Source: Acidisoma sp. PAMC 29798
Lineage (GTDB): Bacteria > Pseudomonadota > Alphaproteobacteria > Acetobacterales > Acetobacteraceae
Length of the DNA: 64,000 nucleotides
Direction of reading: 5' to 3'
Assembly: GCF_030252425.1 (NCBI RefSeq)
Contig: NZ_CP126994.1
Location: 2,232,001 to 2,296,000, forward strand
Position numbers and translations under genes: made by a program. The notes under the pieces were generated by a model. The model made no database searches and was not told the DNA's origin. It worked only from the letters and a program-made list of their open reading frames with translations. Within the stretch, counting starts at the first letter, position 1. Every line of letters starts with the position of its first letter. Positions 33,897 to 42,951 of this stretch are shown here, one piece after another.

Positions 33897-35765
33897 ATGA
33901 CCGATAACTCCACTGTGCGAGACTTACCTGACCACATGGCATCGTCCGTCGAAACATCCACCCGCCCACCTAAGGCACTTCCCGGTCGGGAGGAGCCCGA
34001 GGCGAACCGGCTCAGTCTCCTACCACTCTCCCTTCTCGCCCTCATCGTCGGTGTAATCACTGGTGTTGGCGCCGTTGTTTTCCGTGGTCTCATCGGGCTG
34101 GTCCACAACGTCATGTTCCTTGGACACTTTGACTTTGCCTACAACGCTAGTCTTTTTACACCTGCAAGTCCCTGGGGGCCTTGGGTGATCCTCGTCCCAG
34201 TGATTGGCGGTATGGGTGTTACCTGGATCGTCTCAAACTTCGCGCCAGAAGCCAAGGGCCACGGCGTGCCTGAGGTAATGGACGCTATCTACTATAAACG
34301 TGGCATCATACGGCCGGTCGTGGCGCTCGTTAAATCAATCGCGTCGGCACTCGCCATCGGGAGTGGGAGCGCCGTAGGACGAGAGGGACCGATTATTCAA
34401 ATAGGCTCCGCGCTCGGCTCTACCCTTGGGCAAATGATCCGTATGCAGGCTGGCCAACGCATCACGCTTGTCGCTGCGGGCGCGGGCGCCGGTATCGCCG
34501 CCACGTTCAACACGCCGATTGGCGGCGTCCTGTTTGCAACGGAATTGATGCTACCCGAAATCAGTGTAAATACGTTTTTGCCGGTCGCGGTCGCAACAGG
34601 TACCGCCACTTTCATTGGCCGACTCTTCTTCGGATCCCAGCCCGCGTTCAGTGTTCCTACAAGTCTTGCGGCAATTCCGAACGAGCCCAGCAGCGTGTTG
34701 ACCCTCGCGTTGTATGCCCTCTTGGGTGCTTTCATCGGCTTGTCGGCGGCGTGCTTCATTCGTGGTCTGCACTGGGTCGAAGACGGCTTTGACAGGATTC
34801 CCGGGCGCTATACCCGCCATGCCCTAGGAATGCTGGTCGTCGGGATCATGATGTACATCCTCTGGCTCACGGCTGGACACTACTACACAGAAGGAGTTGG
34901 CTACTCGACTATACAGGCCACACTGTATGGCCACATCACGTCGGCACCGTTTCTTATACTCCTTTGCGTCTGTAAGCTTTTGGCCACTTCGATTAGCTTG
35001 GGTTCGGGTTCGTCCGGCGGTGTATTTTCCCCATCTCTCTACATTGGTGCGACGCTCGGCGCTGCCTTTGCCTCCATTGTGACGATGCTGTTTCCCGGCG
35101 CTCCCGTGAGCCTGCCAGCCTTCGCGATGGTAGGCATGGGCGCCATGGTCGGAGGCGGCACAGGTGCGGCAATGACCGCCGTAACGATGATTTTCGAGAT
35201 GACGCGGGACTATAACATCGTTCTGCCGATGATCCTGGCCGTCGCTCTCGCCCTCGGTGTGCGGCGGATGGTGTCACGTGAAAACCTCTATACATTGAAG
35301 CTCGTTCGGCGCGGCCATCCGATACCGAAAGCGCTGCATGCCAATATGTTCCTTGTGCATAGTGCTGCCGACATTATGGAACGAGACTTACTCGTCCTCG
35401 AGGAGACCGTCCCTTTTGCGACCTTTGCCGCAATGGCGGCTTCACAAGGCGGTTTGCAGCATGTCGTAGTGACACGTGAGGGCGTCATCGTTGGAGGATT
35501 GCATGTGGGCGTCGATCTTCGTCTCGCACTCCAGACTACGCCTCCCGACGTCACGCTGAAGGAACTTATGCAAAAGAGCTTCACGATCGTTAGAGAGACC
35601 AATGTCGCCTTCGATGTGATCACCATGATGGGAAGAAAGCATGCAAGTATGGCCATCGTCATTAGCCAGGTACATGATCATGAGCCGCAGCGCGTGCTAG
35701 GAGTTATCACCAAGGAGCACGTTGCAGACACAGTAATGCGGAGTATCGAAATCTATCCTAGTTGA
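33897..35765 (+). CDS. ClC-family chloride channel/antiporter with C-terminal CBS domains
   Basis: 622 residues. ClC core with about 10 or more hydrophobic segments from residue 40. Selectivity/gating motifs: GSGSAVGREGPIIQIGSALG (GREGP carries the gating Glu), GVLFATELMLPE, and GSGSSGGVFSPSLYIGATLG (GGxFxP). The C-terminal ~130 residues (SAADIMERDLLVLEE..., LKELMQKSFTIV...) form a pair of CBS domains, which often bind adenine nucleotides and tune transport. Of the in-frame starts, 33897 has GGGA at proper spacing; 33882 has none. Whether it is a Cl-/H+ exchanger or a channel cannot be settled, but the gating Glu is kept. A small acidic protein gene follows by 33 bp. Confidence 0.9.
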   Translation: MTDNSTVRDLPDHMASSVETSTRPPKALPGREEPEANRLSLLPLSLLALIVGVITGVGAVVFRGLIGLVHNVMFLGHFDFAYNASLFTPASPWGPWVILVPVIGGMGVTWIVSNFAPEAKGHGVPEVMDAIYYKRGIIRPVVALVKSIASALAIGSGSAVGREGPIIQIGSALGSTLGQMIRMQAGQRITLVAAGAGAGIAATFNTPIGGVLFATELMLPEISVNTFLPVAVATGTATFIGRLFFGSQPAFSVPTSLAAIPNEPSSVLTLALYALLGAFIGLSAACFIRGLHWVEDGFDRIPGRYTRHALGMLVVGIMMYILWLTAGHYYTEGVGYSTIQATLYGHITSAPFLILLCVCKLLATSISLGSGSSGGVFSPSLYIGATLGAAFASIVTMLFPGAPVSLPAFAMVGMGAMVGGGTGAAMTAVTMIFEMTRDYNIVLPMILAVALALGVRRMVSRENLYTLKLVRRGHPIPKALHANMFLVHSAADIMERDLLVLEETVPFATFAAMAASQGGLQHVVVTREGVIVGGLHVGVDLRLALQTTPPDVTLKELMQKSFTIVRETNVAFDVITMMGRKHASMAIVISQVHDHEPQRVLGVITKEHVADTVMRSIEIYPS

Positions 35766-35798
35766 GGCTGCAAGGAAATTTGCATTAGGAGAGTACGA

Positions 35799-36152
35799 AT
35801 GCCGGTTCTGATGCCGCAGGTACATTGGCCAAAAGAGCTTCAGGAAGAAGGCCCGAATCAAGATCCTTCGATTTTGCTGGGCGGCGCAGCCGAGATCGGA
35901 GGTACGAGTTACCGCATTCACGCGATGAGGATCAATCTGGATGGCCTGGAACCCGATTTTCAAGCGGATGTCGAAGAGGCCGTCTACGCGGAATACCGGA
36001 TCGACGTTATATTCGAAGAGCTGATCTTCCTTGACGATTTCGACGGATCCTCTACTCTTTCTTTGGATACTGGAAACTATATCCTCTGGATGAATCCCGT
36101 CTCATCGGCTTCACGTGCAGAAGACTTGTACGATGGTTGTAAGAAAACCTAA
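35799..36152 (+). CDS. acidic hypothetical protein downstream of the ClC gene
   Basis: 117 residues, good ribosome site (AGGAGAG about 6 nt before the ATG). No signal peptide or membrane segment. Rich in Asp/Glu (DADVEE-like clusters: DFQADVEEAVYAEYRIDVIF, EELIFLDDFDGSSTLSLDTG), ends DLYDGCKKT. I do not recognise the family. The 33-bp gap after the ClC stop suggests co-transcription, so it may be a partner of the transporter or its CBS domains; this is inference from position only. Confidence 0.65.
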   Translation: MPVLMPQVHWPKELQEEGPNQDPSILLGGAAEIGGTSYRIHAMRINLDGLEPDFQADVEEAVYAEYRIDVIFEELIFLDDFDGSSTLSLDTGNYILWMNPVSSASRAEDLYDGCKKT

Positions 36153-36315
36153 CGACACGAACAGAGCGTTATACCAAAGCTCCTTTGACCGCGATCGCAA
36201 CGCCCATTCCCGGGAGTCGATCGAGATAGTTGTCCAGGTTTGGTCGGTGAGCTTGTTCCAGCGTAGCAGCAGTGGTCGACTGTATGCGCTTCGGGGGGTT
36301 TATGTATCTTTCTAA

Positions 36316-37208
36316 GGCTCTGTTGCAGACTTTGGCTTTGTCCGTCGGGATGGGGTTCGAGCAAGGGAGCGAGGTCTGCCATGTCGGACTTCAAGGGGCG
36401 TCATTTTGAGGGTGAGATCGTGCTCTGGGCGGTCCGGTGGTATTGCCGCTATGGGGTGAGCTATCGCGATCTCGAGCAGATGATGGGCGAGCGCGGCGTC
36501 TCGGTCGATCATTCGACGATCTACCGCTGGGTTCAAAGTTATGCGCCTGAGATGGAGAAACGGCTGCGCTGGCAGTGGCCGACGCCGCGCTCGACAAGCT
36601 GGCGCGTCGATGAGCCCTACGTGAAGGTCAGAGGCCAGTGGGCCTACCTGTACCGGGCCGTCGACAAGCACGGGAACACGATCGACTTCTATCTCTCGCC
36701 GACACCCAATACTGCGGCGGTGAAGCGCTTCCTAGGCAAGGCGATGAACGGCTTGAAAGACTGGGAGAGGCCCACGGTCATCAACACCGACAAGGCGCCG
36801 ACCTACGCCATCGCCTTGGCCGCGCTGAAGAAGGAAGGCAAATGCCCGGATGCGACGCTGCATCGACAGGTCAAGTATCTGAACAACGTCATCGATGCTG
36901 ACCACGGCAAGCTCAAGCAGCTGATTCGGCCGGTCCGCGGCTTCAAGACGCGGAAGACGGCTTATGCAACGATCAAGGACTTCGAGGTGATGCGGGCGCT
37001 CCGCAAGGGACAAGCATCGGCCTTCAACATCACGCGCGACATTCGCGGCGAAGCCCGCATTGTCGAGCGCGCCTTCGGTCTTGGCGCCTCGGCCCTCGCC
37101 GAGGTGTTCCAGCTTGTCCGCGAACAGCTTGATCTAACGGCAGCGTAACAAGCCAACTGACCCGATTGGCCGCTTAACGCGCCCGTCGCCAAAGATTGGA
37201 ACAGAGCC
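36316..37208 (+). mobile_element. IS6-family element, 893 bp
   Basis: Ends GGCTCTGTTGCAGACTTTGG at 36316 and its complement with three mismatches at 37208. One intact transposase. No 8-bp duplication; the right flank is another IS6 remnant, so neighbouring copies have recombined or the insertion hit an older element. Confidence 0.88.
36381..37148 (+). CDS. IS6-family transposase
   Basis: 255 residues. FKGRHFEGEIVLWAVRWYCR start, HTH SVDHSTIYRWVQSYAPEMEK, DDE region with SWRVDEPYVKVRGQWAYLYR, INTDKAPTYAIAL and KYLNNVIDADHGKLKQLIRP. Two changes from the usual pattern: Pro for Thr in VDETYVKV, and Asp for Glu in the N-N-x-I-E stretch. The third catalytic residue should therefore be checked. Otherwise full length. 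Confidence 0.9.
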   Translation: MSDFKGRHFEGEIVLWAVRWYCRYGVSYRDLEQMMGERGVSVDHSTIYRWVQSYAPEMEKRLRWQWPTPRSTSWRVDEPYVKVRGQWAYLYRAVDKHGNTIDFYLSPTPNTAAVKRFLGKAMNGLKDWERPTVINTDKAPTYAIALAALKKEGKCPDATLHRQVKYLNNVIDADHGKLKQLIRPVRGFKTRKTAYATIKDFEVMRALRKGQASAFNITRDIRGEARIVERAFGLGASALAEVFQLVREQLDLTAA

Positions 37209-37325
37209 AATAGGATCACGTCCCGCTCGATTTGACTGCCCTTGAACTCGATCATCACATGCTCGCCGCTGATAACACCAGCAGGCAAACATGTGCCAGG
37301 CGAATCGGTCCGTCAAATTTGCAAC
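37209..37325 (-). pseudogene. second copy of the IS6 5' remnant
   Basis: Minus strand SGEHVMIEFKGSQIERDVIL matches the remnant at 33224-33376. The outer end is decayed (AAATTTGCAACAT rather than AAATTTGCGACAG). The following 37326-37589 shows nothing recognisable. Confidence 0.7.
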
Positions 37326-37589
37326 ATCTGTGGACGCCCCCACGGGAGCAAGGAAAATCGTTTGGAATGAGTTGCGCGTAGGTTGGGTGCTGACATCTGT
37401 CCGGCCTCTGATGCGGCCATTCATCTGCCGCGGGCCCGTATGGGAGTTCGCGAACCAGGTCCAAATCAGAACCGCGTGCTCGAGGCACATTGTTGCAAAC
37501 TGGCTTCCTGATCCCGTCTCTCGACCCTTGCGCCATACATTCCTTCCGACCGCCCCTACGCCCTCGACGCCCCCACGATCGCGGGCAAG

Positions 37590-38615
37590 TTACACCGCCG
37601 CGACCGGAGCTCTGTAGACCCCGCCCTTTGCCAACAGCGCCCAAACGATCCGGGCTGTCTTGTTGGCCAATGCCACAGTCACTAGCATCCGTGGCTTGCG
37701 CGCCAGCATTCGCGCGAGCCACGACCCTTCCGCAGCGCCCCTCATGCAGGCTTGGCGCACGACGGCGCTACCTCCGATGATGAGCAGGCGGCGTATCGTT
37801 CGCTCACCCATCTTCGAGGTCGCGCCTAGGCGCTGTTTGCCGCCGGTCGATCTCTGCAACGGCGTCAGACCGAGCCAGGCAGCAAAGTCGCGGCCGGTTC
37901 TGAACGTCTCAACCGGCGGCGCGAGCGCCACGATCGCTGTAGCCGTAATAGGGCCAACGCCTGGTATCGTCATCAATCGGCGCGCGACGGGGTCTTCCTT
38001 GGAACGTAGACCGATCTCGCTGTCCAGGACGGCAATGTTCTCCTCCAGCGACCTCAGGGTTGCAATGAGGACCTTTAAAACGGCGCGTGCACTCTCAGGC
38101 AAATGGCAGTTCGGGTCCTCGATCTGGTCGATCAGCGTCGGCATATGCGTTGCTCCTTTGGCCACTACCCAGCCGTACTCCGTCAGGTGCCCCCGTAGAG
38201 CGTTGATGCATTGCGTGCGCTGGCGCACCAGCACGTCCCGCGCTCGAAACACGACGCCACTAGCCTGTTGCGCTTCGTCCTTGACCGCAACGAAACGCAT
38301 GCTCGGCCGTTGGGCCGCCTCGCAAATCGCCTCGGCGTCGGCGGCGTCATTCTTTTGCCGCTTCACAAACGGTTTGACGTAGATCGGCGGTATTAATCGG
38401 ACTGTATGGCCTAGCTTCGCGATCTCTCGCCCCCAATGATGCGCGCCACCGCAAGCCTCCATTGCGACCAGGCACCGAGGTTGAGACTGAAAGAACTCGA
38501 TCAGCTTCGTCCTGGTGAGCCTCTTGCGGAACAAGACATGCCCCGACGCATCCGCCCCGTGAGCCTGGAACACCTGCTTCGCTATATCCAAACCGATCGT
38601 GCTAACCTCCGACAC
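37590..38615 (-). CDS. IS110-family transposase (DEDD type)
   Basis: 341 residues from GTG 38615 with an excellent GAAGGAGG site; the longer frame to 38801 is spurious. N-terminal RuvC-like DEDD domain: STIGLDIAKQVFQAHGAD, CLVAMEACGGAHHWGREI, KRQKNDAADAEAICEA. C-terminal transposase_20 domain: RLMTIPGVGPITATAIVAL, FAAWLGLTPLQRSTGGKQRL. IS110 elements lack terminal repeats, so borders are not marked. It sits just upstream of the GntR/PLP/ABC cluster. The four acidic residues look intact; possibly active. Confidence 0.92.
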   Translation of the reverse strand: MSEVSTIGLDIAKQVFQAHGADASGHVLFRKRLTRTKLIEFFQSQPRCLVAMEACGGAHHWGREIAKLGHTVRLIPPIYVKPFVKRQKNDAADAEAICEAAQRPSMRFVAVKDEAQQASGVVFRARDVLVRQRTQCINALRGHLTEYGWVVAKGATHMPTLIDQIEDPNCHLPESARAVLKVLIATLRSLEENIAVLDSEIGLRSKEDPVARRLMTIPGVGPITATAIVALAPPVETFRTGRDFAAWLGLTPLQRSTGGKQRLGATSKMGERTIRRLLIIGGSAVVRQACMRGAAEGSWLARMLARKPRMLVTVALANKTARIVWALLAKGGVYRAPVAAV

Positions 38616-38784
38616 GGACGCCTCCTTCAAGTGGTTGATCAACACCTCCACTTTGGCACATCGATGCCGTCGGGGGGCGTCCACCCCATCAGAACCGGAA
38701 CGGCAGGGGACGGCGGAACAGCGTTGACCGGTTCCCTCCCCTATGCTTTGGTAGGGCTGTCGGACCAATTCGCAGGAACCGCAC

Positions 38785-39507
38785 TTGACGCTGAGCCCCA
38801 TTCAGACCGAGACGCGCTATTTCGCTGTCCTCAAGACCCTTGCCGCCTTCTCCATGGAGAGCGGGCTCCAACCCGGTGACCGCTTGCCGACGGAACGCAT
38901 GCTTGCGGAAAAACTCGCCGTCAGTCGCGGGACGATCCGCGAAGCGCTCAAATGCTGGGAGAGCCTTGGCATCGTCGAGATGCGAAAGGGCTCCGGCAGC
39001 TACCTGCTGCGCCCGGTCTCGCCGCAAAGCCTGCACATGCCACTGACCGTGGAGGGGCGGGACATCGCCACCCTCCTGCATATGCTGGATGTGCGCCGAG
39101 CCCTCGAGGCGGAGGCTGCTGCTATTTGCGCGGAACGCGCCACGGCGGCGGAGATCGGGACCATCCAATCGCACCTCGAGGCAATGGAGCCAGTCTTTTT
39201 CGGCCCGGTTGATATTTCCGCTGAAGCCGATTGGGCTTTTCATCGTTCGATCATCGACACCGCCAACAATCCGCTGATCACACAGATCGTCGACGGTCTG
39301 CGGAGCCTCATGCACCGCTTCTGGGAACAACCCCTGGGCATTGTCAATTTTGGTCATGCCAGTTTCCCCTTTCATCGCGCGGTCTTCGATGCCATCGCGC
39401 AGCGGGATGCGCGGGCCGCACGTGAGCAGACGATGAATCTTCTCGAAACGGTGCGCGCGGACCTGCTGCGCGGGGCGGTGGCGCGAGAGGTTGCGACAAA
39501 TGTTTGA
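38785..39507 (+). CDS. GntR/FadR-family regulator of the PLP-enzyme/ABC cluster
   Basis: 240 residues from TTG 38785 (AGGAA about 8 nt upstream). Winged helix: LQPGDRLPTERMLAEKLAVS, RGTIREALKCWESLGIVEMR, KGSGSYLLRP. FCD domain with DVRRALEAEAAAICAERATA, WAFHRSIIDTANNPLITQI and HRAVFDAIAQRDARAAREQT. It overlaps the start of the PLP-enzyme gene by 8 nt and so shares its transcript. Likely an auto-regulated local repressor responding to the amino-acid-like or sulfur substrate handled by the cluster. Confidence 0.88.
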   Translation: MTLSPIQTETRYFAVLKTLAAFSMESGLQPGDRLPTERMLAEKLAVSRGTIREALKCWESLGIVEMRKGSGSYLLRPVSPQSLHMPLTVEGRDIATLLHMLDVRRALEAEAAAICAERATAAEIGTIQSHLEAMEPVFFGPVDISAEADWAFHRSIIDTANNPLITQIVDGLRSLMHRFWEQPLGIVNFGHASFPFHRAVFDAIAQRDARAAREQTMNLLETVRADLLRGAVAREVATNV

Positions 39508-40708
39508 ATCGCCTCCAAGCTTCGCGGTGCCGGCGCATCCCGCCCGTGCCAAGCGGCTCGCCGAGGTCGCGACCTTGCTGGCGCATGATGAAGACCTGCC
39601 GCTCGACCCGGTCGTTCCTCCCATCTACCAAACCTCTCTGTTCACGTTTCGTCGCTATCAGGACATGGAGGAAGCCTTCAGCGGTCAGGTGCGGCGCCCG
39701 GTCTACAGCCGTGGTGATAATCCAACGACCATGGAATTCGAAAAACGCATCGCGCAGTTGGAGGGCGCGGAAGAATCGCGCGCCTTCTCCTCTGGCATGG
39801 GCGCCATCAGTGCAACGGTTCTGGCGCTGCTCCGTTCCGGGGACCGCCTCTTGGCGGTGCGTCACATCTACAGTGATACGTTCCGCCTGTTTCAACGCCT
39901 GCTACCAAAATTCGGCATCATGGTGGACTATGTGGACGGGACCGATACCGAGGCGGTGATACGCAGCCTGCCTACCGCCAGCATGCTCTTCCTCGAAAGT
40001 CCAACCTCGATGGTCTTCGAACTGCAGGATCTGCCCAAATTGGCCGCCGCCGCGCGGGCGCAGGGTGTGGTCACGGTTCTTGACAATTCATGGGCAACGC
40101 CCGTGTTCCAGCAGCCTCTACTGCACGGAGTTGATCTCGTTCTACACTCCGCTTCGAAATATATTGGCGGCCATTCGGATACTGTTGCTGGCGTGGTCTC
40201 CGGCAGCGCCGCATTGATCCAGCAGATCAATCAGACGACCTATTCGATGTTTGGCGCCAAGCTCTCCCCCTTCGAGGCTTGGTTGCTGCTGCGCGGGCTG
40301 CGGACACTGACCCTGCGCCTGCCGCGCCACGAAGCCAGCGCCCTCGCAATTGCGGATCGCCTGCGCCAGCACCCTCTGGTTGACCGCATCCATCATCCTA
40401 CCTTCTCCAACCACCCAGGCCGGGCAACTCTGCTCGGTTCGACCGGCCTGTTCTCCTTCGAAGTCGACGAGAGCGTCGACGTGCCGGGATTCATCGACGC
40501 CTTGAAGCTGTTTCGTATCGGCGTGAGTTGGGGCGGCCATGAAAGCCTTGTCGTCCCGGCCATGGCTAGCCTGCACCAGACGCCCGACTATAACGCGCTT
40601 GCCCGGTTTTCGGTGAGTCCGCGACTGATCCGGCTGCACGTCGGTCTCGAGGACGTCGAGAGTCTTTGGTCCGATCTCGAACAGGCGTTGACACAAGCAA
40701 CCCTATAA
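39500..40708 (+). CDS. Cys/Met-metabolism PLP-dependent enzyme (cystathionine beta-lyase-like)
   Basis: 402 residues from ATG 39500 (GAGAGG 9 nt upstream; a TTG at 39491 is less likely). Fold-type I pattern: VVPPIYQTSLFTF, RPVYSRGDNPTTMEFEKRIA, LEGAEESRAFSSGMGAISAT, TVLDNSWATPVFQQPL, and the PLP lysine in LHSASKYIGGHSDTVAGVVS. C-terminal SWGGHESLVVP and RLHVGLEDVE. This resembles MetC-type lyases, but the family also includes gamma-synthases and lyases. Embedded between a GntR regulator and an ABC importer, it probably breaks down the imported compound rather than acting in methionine biosynthesis. Confidence 0.88.
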   Translation: MFESPPSFAVPAHPARAKRLAEVATLLAHDEDLPLDPVVPPIYQTSLFTFRRYQDMEEAFSGQVRRPVYSRGDNPTTMEFEKRIAQLEGAEESRAFSSGMGAISATVLALLRSGDRLLAVRHIYSDTFRLFQRLLPKFGIMVDYVDGTDTEAVIRSLPTASMLFLESPTSMVFELQDLPKLAAAARAQGVVTVLDNSWATPVFQQPLLHGVDLVLHSASKYIGGHSDTVAGVVSGSAALIQQINQTTYSMFGAKLSPFEAWLLLRGLRTLTLRLPRHEASALAIADRLRQHPLVDRIHHPTFSNHPGRATLLGSTGLFSFEVDESVDVPGFIDALKLFRIGVSWGGHESLVVPAMASLHQTPDYNALARFSVSPRLIRLHVGLEDVESLWSDLEQALTQATL

Positions 40709-40722
40709 AAACGAGGAACTTC

Positions 40723-42027
40723 ATGAAGAAAACACCCGGTTGCCGACTGAAGGGGCTCTTGAAGGTAGCGACTGCATCTTTGATTCTTGGCGTGCTCTCG
40801 CGACCGGTCTGGGCCGACACCACGATCAAGGTCGTTGAGGTCATCCCCAGTCCGGCGCGCACCGCGCTGCTCCAGCAGGAGTTTGCATCCTTCGAGAAAA
40901 GCCACCCGGGGATCAAGATTCAGCTGATATCTCTGCCTTGGGCAGAGGCCTTCGAGAAGTTTCTCAATATGGTACAGGCCGGGGACACGCCGGACATTGT
41001 GGAGATGCCGGATCGCTGGCTTGGTCTCTATGCCAACAACGACCAGTTGCTCGACCTGACAGCTGATTTCAAAAATACGCCCGCTCTTGCCAATCTGAGT
41101 AGCCGTGCCCTGCAGTTCGGTTCTGCGGTGCATGACAAGCTCTACGAAATTCCCTATGGTTTTTACGTGCGTGGCCTATTCTGGAACAAGAATCTCTTCG
41201 CCCAGGCAGGTCTTTCTGCACCACCGGCGACGCTTGCCGACTTTATTTCCGACGCCAAGAAGGTCTCGGCCTTGCCCGGCAAATACGGCTATTGCATGCG
41301 CGGTGGGCCAGGCGGATTTTCCGGCATCACGATGTTCATGAATACGATGGACGGACAGCCGGGCTATTTCCACCCTGACGGGACCTCGACCATGAGCGAT
41401 CCCGGCTCAATCCAGGGTCTCCAGCTCCTCGCGACCATGTACAAGGACGGCTCCGCACCGCCCGACAGCGTGAACTGGGGCTTTAACGAGATTGTGGCCG
41501 GCTTCGATTCCGGCACCTGCGCGATGCTTGACCAAGACCCCGACGCCCTGATCGGCATCGCCGGCAAGATGAATGCGGATGATTTTGCCGTGGCTCCCAT
41601 CCCGGTCGGGCCTGGCGGCAAGGCTTACCCCACGCTCGGATATGGTGGTTGGTCAATCTTCGCCAATTCTCCGCATAAGGATGCGGCTTGGCAGTTGCTC
41701 TCCTTCATGGTCTCGCTCGATAACAATCTCGCCTGGTCCAAAGTCGTCGGCACACTGCCGATCTATAAGGACGCCGAACAGAACCCTCACTTTCAATCGG
41801 ACAAGTTCAAGGGCTGGTTCACTGAGTTGAGCGACTCGTCGAAATATGTGCTGGTGACGCCGCCCACCTATCTGGAAGGTTTTGGCGATCTCTACGACAA
41901 TATCTCGATCAAGACCTTCCAGCAGGTTCTGCTGGGGCAGCGCACGGCAAAGGATGTTGCCGATCAATGGGCGTCTTATCTGACGGACCAGCTCAAAGCC
42001 TATAAAGCGCATCAGAGCGCGAACTGA
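40723..42027 (+). CDS. ABC importer substrate-binding protein (family 1)
   Basis: 434 residues. GAGGAA 6 nt before ATG 40723. Signal peptide over residues 1-31 (LLKVATASLILGVLSRPVWA-D). SBP_bac_1 features: LQQEFASFEKSHPGIKIQLI, MVQAGDTPDIVEMPDRWLGL, LYEIPYGFYVRGLFWNKNLF, YGGWSIFANSPHKDAAWQLL. These proteins usually carry sugars or sugar-like solutes. The two permeases follow directly. The neighbouring PLP enzyme makes an amino-containing ligand conceivable. No cysteine after the signal, so it is a free periplasmic protein rather than a lipoprotein. Confidence 0.9.
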   Translation: MKKTPGCRLKGLLKVATASLILGVLSRPVWADTTIKVVEVIPSPARTALLQQEFASFEKSHPGIKIQLISLPWAEAFEKFLNMVQAGDTPDIVEMPDRWLGLYANNDQLLDLTADFKNTPALANLSSRALQFGSAVHDKLYEIPYGFYVRGLFWNKNLFAQAGLSAPPATLADFISDAKKVSALPGKYGYCMRGGPGGFSGITMFMNTMDGQPGYFHPDGTSTMSDPGSIQGLQLLATMYKDGSAPPDSVNWGFNEIVAGFDSGTCAMLDQDPDALIGIAGKMNADDFAVAPIPVGPGGKAYPTLGYGGWSIFANSPHKDAAWQLLSFMVSLDNNLAWSKVVGTLPIYKDAEQNPHFQSDKFKGWFTELSDSSKYVLVTPPTYLEGFGDLYDNISIKTFQQVLLGQRTAKDVADQWASYLTDQLKAYKAHQSAN

Positions 42028-42033
42028 ACGGCA

Positions 42034-42951
42034 ATGCAGCCGGCCGTCGCGCATAATCCGTTGGGATCGGGCCTCGCTGCCCGATCCCTGAGACGGACGG
42101 CAGAGCCTTGGCTCTATCTGAGCCCGGCCCTCGTCATCCTCGTCCTTGTCCTGTTTGTGCCGCTCATCATCGGCATCAGCTATTCTTTCCGCCGCTTCAC
42201 GGCCTTCCGGTCGAGCTATGTCGGGCTCGGCCAATATCGCACCATGCTGCACGACCCAGCACTCGGCCAGGCTCTGATCAACACGGTGTGGTGGACAGCC
42301 GGGAGTCTGGTCTTCCAGTTCCTGCTCGGCCTTGGTCTTGCCCTCGTGCTGAACCGGCGCTTCGCCGGGCGTTCCGTAGTCCAGGCGATCGTCTTTCTGC
42401 CTTGGGCCGTGCCAAGCTTTCTCGCGGGGTTGACCTGGGCCTGGCTGTTCAATCCCATCATCGGACCAATTCCGCATTGGCTATACCACCTCGGCCTTCA
42501 GGCTCAGCCGCGCAATATTCTCGCCAACCCCCATCTTGCCATGTGGGGGCCAATCATCGCGAATATCTGGTTTGGCGTGCCATTCTTTACGATCACCTTG
42601 CTCGCCGCCCTAAAATCGATCCCGGGGGACCTCTACGAAGCGGCGGCCCTGGATGGGGCGACTGTCTGGCAGCGCTTCACGCGCCTGACGGTGCCGTTCC
42701 TGGCGCCGACGATTGCGATCACCGTCATGCTGCGAACGATATGGATCGCAACCTTCGCAGATTTGATTTTCGTCATGACGGGCGGGGGGCCGGCAGGCTC
42801 CACCAACACGGTCGCCACATACATCTATGTCAGTGCATTCCGCGCCATGGACAAAGGCTACGCAGCCGCCGTGGCTGTTCTTCTGCTGCTTCTCCTGGTT
42901 GCCTATGCTCTTGTGTTGATTGGCATGCGCCGGCGGTTGCTCCCACAATGA
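42034..42951 (+). CDS. ABC importer permease 1 (MalF/UgpA type)
   Basis: 305 residues, about six membrane helices; first helix PWLYLSPALVILVLVLFVPL. EAA coupling loop LYEAAALDGATVWQRFTRLT near residue 205 with the conserved EAAxxDGA core. It starts 6 bp after the binding-protein stop and overlaps permease 2 by 4 nt (ATGA). Confidence 0.9.
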   Translation: MQPAVAHNPLGSGLAARSLRRTAEPWLYLSPALVILVLVLFVPLIIGISYSFRRFTAFRSSYVGLGQYRTMLHDPALGQALINTVWWTAGSLVFQFLLGLGLALVLNRRFAGRSVVQAIVFLPWAVPSFLAGLTWAWLFNPIIGPIPHWLYHLGLQAQPRNILANPHLAMWGPIIANIWFGVPFFTITLLAALKSIPGDLYEAAALDGATVWQRFTRLTVPFLAPTIAITVMLRTIWIATFADLIFVMTGGGPAGSTNTVATYIYVSAFRAMDKGYAAAVAVLLLLLLVAYALVLIGMRRRLLPQ

